Below, one piece after another: positions 54,393-64,000 of a DNA stretch of 64,000 bases. The DNA comes from Coenobita brevimanus (Eukaryota > Arthropoda > Malacostraca > Decapoda > Coenobitidae), in NCBI GenBank assembly GCA_032717465.1, contig CM064657.1, forward strand, positions 20,433,970 to 20,497,969. Direction: 5' to 3'. Both the position numbers and the translations under genes were made by a program. Below the pieces are notes generated by a model. It made no database searches. It was not told the DNA's origin and worked only from the letters and a program-made list of their open reading frames with translations. Positions within the stretch are counted from its first letter, which is position 1, and every line of letters begins with the position of its first letter.

Positions 54393-55880
54393 ATCTCCAC
54401 AAGCCACTACTACACAAAACCAACGAAAATCACAAAACTCACCCACCCTACAAAACCACCACCACTTACCACACAACAACAGTCGACAAAAGTAACAACA
54501 GTACAAGCTCCTCCGACAAACCTAGAAGCACAATCATATCCATCAACAAAAGCATCGAGTAGCAATTACATCAACACCATTATCAGGCAGAATGCGCAAC
54601 CTGTAGCAGCCACAGCAGCATAATCATTAATCACGAAGGAACATCACCATCAACCATAAACAAAGCCACCTTCTCCATCACCTCCGTGAATCTCAATGGA
54701 CAACAGAACCACAAGCCTACTATCACCTCTCGTCGTCTGAGAGAGAGAGAGAGAGAGAGAGAGAAACCTCATCAGCCACACATATCAAGCCACACAACCA
54801 CTATCAACCACACAAATCAAACACATAACCACCATCAACCACAAACCAAAAAAAACACAACCACCATCAACTACACAGACCAAAAAATATAACCACAAGG
54901 AAACATTACCAACACTACGCTTCTATACCCTACACTGTCCAAGCCGAATAAAATCCTCTGGCGTTAGCGGGACGAAAGCAGGTTGCCATGCGTTTGATGG
55001 TTAAGCATAATCACAAAACAACCACACATCCACACAACAATAGTATTTCAATCGCAAGATCACCAAATCAACCCCAGTCTCACATTAACATCCGCAACCA
55101 CTTACCACGGTAACAGTCACCATCAGCCACATAAACAAACCATACAACCATCATCAACTACACAGACTAAAACTCACAACCATCATCAACCACGCAAACT
55201 AAAACTCTAAACCATGATCAACCTCACAAACTAAATCTCACAACTATCATCAACCACACAAACTAAATCTCACAACTATCATCAACCACACAAACTAAAG
55301 CTCAAAACTATCATCAACCACAGAAACCAAGCCGTACAACCACCATCAACCACACAGACCCAAAAACACGACCATCATCAACCACACAGACCTAAACACA
55401 CAACCACCATAACCACACAAACCAAGCCACACAACCATCATCAACCACACAAATCAAGCCACACAACCACCATCAACCACACAAACCAAAAAAACACAAC
55501 CATCATCAACTACACATACGAAAAAACACTGCCACCAATACCATTCAAAGCAAGCCACACAACTACCATCAACCATACTAACCAAGCCACACAACCACCA
55601 TCAACCACACAAATCAATCACAAAACCACCATCAACCACAAACCAAAAAACACAACCACCATCAACCACACAAACCAAAAAAACACAACCAACATCAACC
55701 ACACAAACCAAAAAAACACAGCCACCATTAACCACACAACCAAATACACCCAACGACCACCAACTGCACAAACCAAATCACACAACCACTACAATCAACC
55801 AAATCCACAACCATGAACCACAATCCATATAACCCAATCTAACTTTTAACCTAAACCACTACCAATCAAGCCAAGCACTG
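54069..55880. repeat. AC-rich block with microsatellites, unit 2
   Basis: (CA)n at 54069-54102 and 54363-54392, (GA)n at 54738-54765, then the degenerate accaccatcaaccacacaaa repeat to about 55800. The microsatellites are shorter than in units 1 and 3. Confidence 0.88.
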
Positions 55881-55999
55881 GTTCATTACATCAGCTATAC
55901 TCTTTTCATTCTAAGCTGATCTAAATTTTCGCCTTTTTTTCCTTATTTCACATAGTTCAGCGGCAGAAAAAAAGGAATTACGCTAACTCTGCATCCTTT

Positions 56000-56790
56000 C
56001 CACTGCACTTTTTTTTTTAATTCAGTGAAGAAGGAACCAAAAGCCGGGAGCCTGCAACGTTGTTCTTTCCATGAAAAAACAAATGGAAAATAACAGAAAG
56101 TCAAATTCAAGATCCGTTCATGTTGAAATGCCTGGACGCACTGTGTTTGAAAATCCGGAGATAATAGGCAATTTGAAATACAGACAGAGGGAGAGAGCTC
56201 TCGAGTTGACCTGTTGCACACATGAAGGACTGGGAGTAACGGTTAACTCCTGTGTTAGAATAAGATAGAAAAAGGATGAGAGTTTGTTGCTAGACGGATA
56301 CTACGCACCCGCCGTAGTGGTGGAGGGATGCAAGCAGACAGTTCAGAGGAGCAGTGACCATTGAAATAGCGATAGAAAAGAGACGATGATGCAACAGTGA
56401 TGCGAAGTGACTCAGGCTTAACACCTTTGCTCCCAGAGTTTCCGTGCGAGGGATTTTGTTGGAAGGGTGCTAGGTGTACTGCCTTCCGCCTGTCGGCTCA
56501 TTGTCGCGAAGCTCATAGGTCTCTACAACGGGGTTCCCTTCTTTATTAAATTTTGAAAATTACCAGTTCGGTCCGATACTGGGGACACGGGGTGCAAAGG
56601 GGTTAAAGGAGCCAGTAAGAGGAGGAAAGTTAATGAGACGAAAAGCCTTTGACTCCACCTACAGTAGTGGAGAGGAGCTGTATTTGGGGAGCCTCCCTAC
56701 ACATGAGAGTTGTACTCTACACAGGGAGGAATGAAATACTTGTGTAAAATCAACAACTGGTAAAGAAGGTACAGAGTCGTCTAGTGTTAC
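56000..56790 (-). pseudogene. LINE family B 3' end, antisense, unit 2
   Basis: Counterpart of 49757-50545 with private substitutions. It contains the nested TTAA element. Confidence 0.72.
56418..56606 (+). mobile_element. 189-bp TTAA MITE, unit 2
   Basis: TTAA at 56418-56421 and 56603-56606. Differs from the unit 1 and unit 3 copies at several positions. Confidence 0.85.
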
Positions 56791-57238
56791 ACTAGTGCTA
56801 CACATTACCATTCAAGATGGAGACATGACGATTTTAGGCCAAGTTAGAGTGAAAACGGTGTGGTGTGGGAGTCACAAGAGAAAAGATGAAAAATTTTATG
56901 CCAGGTTGTAGTTCAAAGTGTATAGTGCGGGTGTAGGAAGAGGGTGTTTAAGGCTCCAAACCCATTTATTTACTACAGTATCCAACAATTAACCACAGTC
57001 ATAACATAGCACCACTAACAACGACAACACAAAACCATCAACTCCATCTTTCTACAGCAGTCGACAGTACACCGTCACTGCACATCCACAACAACCACAG
57101 CAATCAAACTCACCACCAGTAACCAACCACACAGTTTCAACCTACCACAACCATTACCAAGCTCCACCAACAGCCACAGCACAAAACCATCACCTCGACC
57201 ATTACTCTCTGCAACAGTCACATCGACAGACATGGCCA

Positions 57239-57272
<34 letters not shown>

Positions 57273-57514
57273 TCAATCACCACAACCAAAACAATCACAA
57301 ACAACAGCCACTACCACAGTCACCGCATGACACCAAACAACCTAATTTAACTATTAACCTGCTCAACCACCCCAACCAATACTATACATCATCTGGGTGC
57401 AGGGAAAGGGGTGTTCAGGGGGTCGAAACTCATTACTCTTGATCCTCCTCCACGCTCTTAAGTCACACTGCAGAACTGAATGCCACCTTGGATTATACGT
57501 TTGTTTTGGAGTCA
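56791..57514. repeat. Linker of unit 2 with (AC)n
   Basis: As in unit 1. (AC)n at 57240-57269 is shorter. No gene. Confidence 0.7.
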
Positions 57515-59955
57515 ATGCATCAGAAATTACTATCCTGGGTGATTTTAATGACCATAATGCTGAATGGCTCACTTATTCAGCCAGAATTGATGACACTAGT
57601 CTTGAATTTGAGCTATTTGCAGAGTCATTTATTCTCACCCAGTTAGTATATCCATCTATCCGTGTACAAACAAGCCTGATTAAAATCCCCACCTTTTGGA
57701 CTTGTTTCTAACAACCAATTCAGATAATTATATTGTCGAAGTGAAGTCCTCCCTCGGATCCTCGGATCATTGCCTGATACAAGCCACCAGTTCAACACCT
57801 ACCACACCCTCCTACTCTGAACCTGTCAGAGTGACTAAATGGCACTACGACAGGGCAGACTGGGCGGGTCTCCAAAATCTTTTCACGGATGTTTCTTGAA
57901 CCTTCTTTTTCTCCCAAGATGCAAATTTCACATTGGGACACATACAGGATTTCTTTAAAGTCGGCATGGAAACATTCATTCCCTATCATAGTTACAGAAA
58001 AAGATGTAGTTCACCTAAATGATTCACCACAATTGTGCTAGAGTAACAGAACATAAAACAATAACATATAACACTTATACAAGGACCAAAACTAAAGAAG
58101 CCTTTAACTATTACAGAAATATCAGAAACCATGCCAAAACAATCGTCAATCTTTCTCAATCAAACTTTCTTCATAGACATACAAACAAATTACTAAACAA
58201 CCCAAATGATAAAATATTTTGGTCTACCCTTAAGTCATTCAAATCTAACTTCACTACCACCTCTTCCATTCCACCGTTACAGTCCCCCAATGGAAATCTA
58301 GTAAGTGACCCACGTGGAAAACCCAACTTTCTTGTTGATATTTTTTCAACAAACTCAACCCTAAATACAAAAAATCACAATATTCTTGTACCTGATTCTG
58401 ATTCCCCTAATATACCCCCTTTCAAGATTCACACAAAATACGTACAAGCTGTATTACAGAATCTCTCAGTAGACAAAGCTACTGGTCCAGATGAAATTCC
58501 TTCAATAGTACTTAAAAATTGCTCCCCAATGTTGGCTCCTGTATTGGCAAAATTTTTCATCCTATGCATCAGTACCTCAAGTTTTCCAGCCTCTTGGAAA
58601 GAAGCAAATATTCATCCGGTTCCAAGGGGGCCACTTCTGATCCATCAAACTATAGACCAATCACTATAACTTCCGTTCTCGGCAACATTTTTAAGACACT
58701 AATAAACAAACACATAGTCAAGCACCTAGAAAACAATAAATTAATAAATGATCGGTAGAATAGATTTAGACAAGAACGTTCAACTGTAGACATTGTTTGC
58801 CTTCTTGCCCATCAGATTAACAAAACAATAGACCAACATGGTGAAACACACACAATAGCAATTGATATTTCAAAAGCATTTGAAAAGAGTATGGCAATGG
58901 GCCATATTGTCTATGATGTCACACTATGGCCTTGCATCACTGGTTCCTCTAATTTCTTCTTACCTTCATAATAGAAAAAACTGGTCATGGTAGATGGAAC
59001 ATATTCCCAATTTCATTCCATAAATGCTGGCGTACCTCAGGGATCCGTTTTGTCCCCAACCGTCTTCCTCATTCATATAAATGACCTCCTGTCTGCCACT
59101 CACGACCCAATACACTCTTATGCTGATGACCAGACACTTCATAGTTTTTTTCACATTTAGTACCTCCTCTACACAGTCTGATTTTATAAATTCCCAGTTA
59201 AACAAAGCAGTTTTTCTTAACCAGGATCTTTCTAAAAGCAGTCAGTGGGGAAAAACACATTTGGTCTCATTTAATGCTCAGAAAACTAAATACATTTAAT
59301 TTCCCCAACAGAAAGAATCACTCAGACTACCAAAATTGTATATAATGTCAATATTCCTTTATCAACTACAATTGATATCCTACAGTAGGTGTCACACTAA
59401 ACACCATCCTAAAGCTGGACAACTTATGTTAAACCCTTGCTAAGAATGCTTTTAAAAATTGGGACTTCTGTACAGAGTTCATGAATTCTTCACTGACGAG
59501 CAGTTGGCCACAATATAAAAAAGTCATGTGCGTTCTCAGATCGGATACTGTTCGCCACTGTGGAGTGGATGTGGAGCGTTTGCACTGAGGCACTTGGACA
59601 AAATTCAAAATAATGCCATTAAATCAATCAATAACCCTCCCATTACGCAGGACCTTTCTCCATCATCAGTACAGTAGAGATGTTGCATCTTTAGCATTAT
59701 TTTACCCATATTTTTACCGTAAGTGCTCTGACGAACTTGCTTCAATTGTTCCTCCGCTTCACATTTTCTCCCGAAATACTCGGGCAGCTGGGAGCGCCCA
59801 TGAACTCACACTCTCTCCTCCGCAATGCAGAACCTCTGGTTATCAAAATTCATTTATCCCCACAACTACTACTCTCTGGAATTCACTTCCTTGGAGTTGC
59901 TTCCCACAAACATTTCATCTACTTTAATTAAATCCAGTTGTTATAAATATTTTAT
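57514..59955 (+). pseudogene. LINE family A, unit 3
   Basis: As in units 1 and 2: ITILGDFNDHNAEW (about 57530), a 216-residue frame 58019-58669 with DKATGPDEIPSIVL, the shared frameshift near 58630, the shared stop after LINDR (58756), type A stops near 58966, YADD (59119-59130), and the C-terminal block 59613-59927. Inactive. Confidence 0.85.
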
Positions 59956-59988
59956 GAATGGAGGATGCCTTTAAAGCTCAAAGCCATA

Positions 59989-60310
59989 ATGAGAGAGGCG
60001 GCGGCTAAATGGGCAGAGAGGGGACCTGCAGTTCTAATGGACCCAGGATCTAATCCCGAATGGGACAGGGAACAGTTGAAGGATTAAAAAAAAAAAAAAA
60101 AAAAAAAAAAAACTTTCCTGATCGACCATAAGACCCCCCGACGTGTCGTAAAAACATCCCCGCTAATACCAGTATACCAGTCCTGTATAAGACAGCCCTA
60201 GCATGTATTCAGTTTGGACGGTGGGTGTTAGCGCCGAAGTGGTGACATGTGGAGGTGTGTAGAAGGACTACTGGGCCTTGAGATACGCCTTAAAGCCTTT
60301 GCCTAGAGTC

Positions 60311-60312
<2 letters not shown>
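59989..60312 (+). repeat. tRNA-like SINE, unit 3
   Basis: As in unit 1, but the B box reads ggatctaatcc (C to T). A-run at about 60086-60111. Confidence 0.5.
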
Positions 60313-60351
<39 letters not shown>

Positions 60352-60606
60352 TTAGTTACATTAAAACAGCTGCAACCACAATCAACAACTACTATCATCA
60401 ACACACGACACAAAACAACTGCCACATCAACCAAAAGGCTAGAACTTTCAGTTAAAATAAAGGGTGTCCATCAACCACAACCACACGATTTCAACCAGTA
60501 TCTCAACGGCACAACCACAATCACTGTCTACCATTTTAATCACAAAGACTACAATCAATACTCTCATCACCAACTACAAAGCAAACAATTACGAAAACAA
60601 GAGAAT

Positions 60607-60676
<70 letters not shown>

Positions 60677-61017
60677 TCCACAAGCCACTACTACACAAAA
60701 CCAACGAAAATCACAAAACTCACCCACCCTACAAAACCACCACCACTTACCACACAACCACAGTCGACAAAAGTAACAACAGTACAAGCTCCTCCGACAA
60801 ACCTAAAGCACAATCATATCCATCAACAAAAGCATCGAGTAGCAATCACATCAACATCATTATCAGCCAGAATGCACAACCTGTAGCAGCCAGAGCAGCA
60901 TAATCATTAATCACGAAGGAACATCACCATCAACCATAAAGAAAGCCACCTTCTCCATCACCTCCGTGAATCTCAGTGGACAACAGAACCACAAGCCTAC
61001 TATCACCTCTCGTCGTC

Positions 61018-61050
<33 letters not shown>

Positions 61051-62190
61051 TCATCAGCCACACATATCAAGCCACACAACCACCATGAACCACACAAATC
61101 AAACACATAGCCACCATCAACCACAAACCAAAAAAAACACAACCACCATCAACTACACAGACCAAAAAATATAACCACAAGGAAACATTACCAACACTAC
61201 GCTTCTATACCCTACACTGTCCAAGCCGAATAAAATCCTCTGGCGTTAGCGGGACGAAAGCAGGTTGCCATGCGTTTGATGGTTAAGCATAATCACAAAA
61301 CAACCACACATCCACACAACAATAGTATTTCAATCGCAAGATCACCAAATCAACCGCAGTCTCACATTAACATCCGCAACCACTTAACACGGTAACAGTC
61401 ACCATCAGCCACATAAACAAACCATACAACCATCATCAACTACACAGACTAAAACTCACAACCATCATCAACCACGCAAACTAAAACTCTAAACCATCAT
61501 CAACCTCACAAACTAAATCTCACAACTATCATCAACCACACAAACTAAATCTCACAACTATCATCAACCACCCAAACTAAAGCTCAAAACTATCATCAAC
61601 CACAGAAACCAAGCCGTACAACCACCATCAACCACACAGACCAAAAAACACGACCATCATCAACCACACAGACCTAAACACACAACCACCATAACCACAG
61701 AAACCAAGCCACACAACCATCATCAACCACACAAATCAAGCCACACAACCACCATCAACCACACAAACCAAAAAACACAACCATCATCAACTACACATAC
61801 GAAAAAACACTGCCACCAATACCATTCAAAGCAAGCCACACAACTACCATCAACCATACTAACCAAGCCACACAACCACCATCAACCACACAAATCAATC
61901 ACAAAACCACCATCAACCACAAACCAAAAAATCAACCACCATCAACCACACAAACAAAAAAACACAACCACCATCAACCACACAAACCAAAACAACACAA
62001 CCAACATCAACCACACAAACCAAAAAAACACAGCCACCATTAACCACACAACCAAATACACCCAACGACCACCAACTGCACAAACCAAATCACACAACCA
62101 CTACAATCAACCAAATCCACAACCATGAACCACAATCCATATAACCCAATCTAACTTTTAACCTAAACCACTACCAATCAAGCCAAGCAT
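60313..62190. repeat. AC-rich block with microsatellites, unit 3
   Basis: (CA)n at 60313-60348 and a long one at 60608-60674, (GA)n at 61018-61046, then the degenerate accaccatcaaccacacaaa repeat to about 62110. Confidence 0.88.
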
Positions 62191-62319
62191 TGGTTCATTA
62201 CATCAGCTATACTCTTTTCATTCTAAGCTGATCTAAATTTTCGCCTTTTTTTCCTTATTTCACATAGTTCAGCGGCAGAAAAAAAGGAATTACGCTAACT
62301 CTGCATCCTTTCCACTGCA

Positions 62320-63105
62320 CTTTTTTTTTTTTATTCAGTGAAGAAGGAACCAAAAGCCGGGAGCCTGGAACGTTGTTCTTTCCATGAAAAAACAAATGGA
62401 AAATAACAGAAAGTCAAATTCAAGATCCGTTCATGTTGAAATGCCTGGACGCACTGTGTTTGAAAGTCCGGAGATAATAGGCAATTTGAAATACAGACAG
62501 AGGGAGAGAGCTCTCTAGTTGACCTGTTGCATACATGAAGGACTGGGAGTAACGGTTAACTCCTGTGTTAGAATAAGACAGAAAAAGGATGAGAGTTTGT
62601 TGCTAGACAGATACTACGCACCCGCCGTAGTGGTGGAGGGATGCAAGCAGACAGTTCAGAGGAGCAGTGACCATTGAAATAGCGATAGAAAAGAGACGAT
62701 GATGCAACAGTGATGCGAAGTGACTCAGGCTTAACACCTTTGCTCCCAGAGTTCCTGTGCGAGGGATTTTGTTGGAAGGGTGCCAGGTGTACTGCCTTCC
62801 GCCTTTCGGCTCATTGTCGCGAAGCTCATAGGTCTCTACAACGGGGTTCCCTTCTTTATTAAATTTTGAAAATGACCAGTTCGGTCCGATACTGGTGACA
62901 CGGAGTGCAAAGGGGTTAAAGGAGCCAGTAAGAGGAGGAAAGTTAATGAGACGAAAAGCCTTTGACTCCACCTACAGTAGTGGAGAGGAGCTGTATTTGG
63001 GGAGCCTCCCTACACATGAGAGTTGTACTCTACACAGGGAGGAATGAAACACTTGTGTAAAATCAACAACTGGTAAAGAAGGCACAAAGTCGTCTAGTGT
63101 TACAC
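62320..63105 (-). pseudogene. LINE family B 3' end, antisense, unit 3
   Basis: Counterpart of 49757-50545, almost identical to it. Confidence 0.75.
62731..62919 (+). mobile_element. 189-bp TTAA MITE, unit 3
   Basis: TTAA at 62731-62734 and 62916-62919. Matches the unit 1 copy. Confidence 0.85.
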
Positions 63106-63550
63106 TACTGCTACACATTACCATTCAAGATGGAGACATGACGATTTTAGGCCAATTAGAGTGAAAACGGTGTGGTGTGGGAGTCACAAGAGGAAAGATG
63201 AAAAATTTTATGCCAGGTTGTAGTTCAAAGTGTATAGTGTGGGTGTAGGAAGAGGGTGTTTAAGGCTCCAAACCCATTTATTTACTACAGTATCCAACAA
63301 TTAACCACAGTCATAACATAGCACCACTAACAACGACAACACAAAACCATCAACTCCATCTCTCTACAGCAGTCGACAGTACACCGTCACTGCACATCCA
63401 CAACAACCACAGCAATCAAACTCACCACCAGTAACCAACCACACAGTTTCAACCTACCACAACCATCACCAAGCTCCACCAACAGACACAGCACAAAACC
63501 ATCACCTCGACCATTACTCTCTGCAACAGTCACATCGACAGACATGGCCA

Positions 63551-63608
<58 letters not shown>

Positions 63609-63850
63609 TCAATCACCACAACCAAAACAATCACAAACAACAGTCACTACCACAGTCACCGCATGACACCAAACAACCTAATTTAACTATTAACCTGCTC
63701 AACCACCCCAACCAATACTATACATCATCTGGGTGCAGGGAAAGGGGTGTTCAGGGGGTCGAAACTCATTACTCTTGATCCTCCTCCACGCTCTTAAGTC
63801 ACACTGCAGAACTGAATGCCACCTTGGATTATACGTTTGTTTTGGAGTCA
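63106..63850. repeat. Linker of unit 3 with long (AC)n
   Basis: As in unit 1. (AC)n at about 63552-63604 is the longest of the three linkers. Confidence 0.7.
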
Positions 63851-64000
63851 CTGCATCAGAAATTACTATCCTGGGTGATTTTAATGACCATAATGCTGAA
63901 TGGCTCACTTATTCAGCCGGAACTGATGACACTGGTCTTGAATTTCAGCTATTTGCAGAGTCATTTATTCTCACCCAGTTAGTATATCCATCTACCCGTG
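63851..64000 (+). repeat. Tandem array unit 4, partial (start of LINE A)
   Basis: Starts ctgcatcagaaattac and matches the beginning of unit 2 over 150 bp apart from one substitution (ccgg for ccag). It differs from unit 3 at several positions, consistent with type B. It runs off the window. Confidence 0.9.

Larger units (their letters stand above)
51276..57514. repeat. Tandem array unit 2 (type B), about 6.24 kb
   Basis: Same order of parts as unit 1. Diagnostic differences are: glutamine codons (cacaacag) at about 52731 where units 1 and 3 have stops (cataatag), gtggctgaatgggtag in the SINE head, and cgtgcgagg / cgcctgtcgg in the MITE. Its first bases match the start of unit 4. Confidence 0.92.
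57515..63850. repeat. Tandem array unit 3 (type A), about 6.34 kb
   Basis: Resembles unit 1. It shares cataatag (about 58966), the ggctaaatgggcagag SINE head, and a chimeric 122-residue frame (62603-62971) whose translation is identical to 50039-50407 in unit 1. The greater length comes mainly from longer (CA)n tracts. Confidence 0.92.

Overview
This window reads as a eukaryotic, arthropod-type, repeat-dominated genome segment, most plausibly from a decapod crustacean. That placement is inference. It rests on the mixture of non-LTR retrotransposon families, abundant long (AT)n, (GT)n, (GA)n and (CA)n microsatellites, AC-rich strand-asymmetric tracts, and the absence of prokaryotic gene organisation. 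I found no host protein-coding gene and no functional RNA gene. Almost every coding signal is a decayed mobile element.

Region by region. 0-5.7 kb: a tRNA-derived SINE, a small TTAA-bounded MITE, and an RTE-like LINE pseudogene preceded by a second LINE C-terminal scrap. 5.7-9.1 kb: an antisense LINE (family 'B') split by a 772-bp TTAA-bounded piggyBac-type element. 9.8-15.5 kb: a nearly full-length antisense I-clade-like LINE with ORF1 (zinc knuckles) and ORF2 (endonuclease, RT, RNase H). 15.5-17.4 kb: purine-rich and AC-rich low-complexity DNA. 17.4-20.3 kb: a second family B fragment, transposon scraps, then the endonuclease start of a third LINE type (L2/Rex1-like). 20.3-27.9 kb: an antisense LTR retrotransposon with 2.4-2.6 kb LTRs and only a gag gene, sitting inside that LINE, whose remainder runs on to 30.6 kb. 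30.6-33.7 kb: mostly unassigned DNA, a possible hAT end, and an internally deleted pogo/jerky-like DNA transposon.

33.9-44.6 kb is one Ty3/gypsy-class element (gag, protease to RT, RNase H, integrase, and an envelope-like tail). Three later insertions split it: a 772-bp piggyBac derivative, an internally deleted LINE 'A' fragment, and a 3.3-kb piggyBac element with a dead transposase.

45.0-64.0 kb is the most striking part: a tandem array of a unit of about 6.3 kb. There are three complete units and the start of a fourth, and the array runs off the window. Each unit holds a sense LINE A pseudogene, a tRNA-like SINE, an AC-rich block with microsatellites, an antisense LINE B 3' end carrying a nested 189-bp TTAA MITE, and a linker. 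Units 1 and 3 resemble each other, and unit 2 resembles the visible start of unit 4. This implies a higher-order A-B-A-B repeat with a period of about 12.5 kb. Disabling mutations shared by all units show that the LINE was dead before the array formed.
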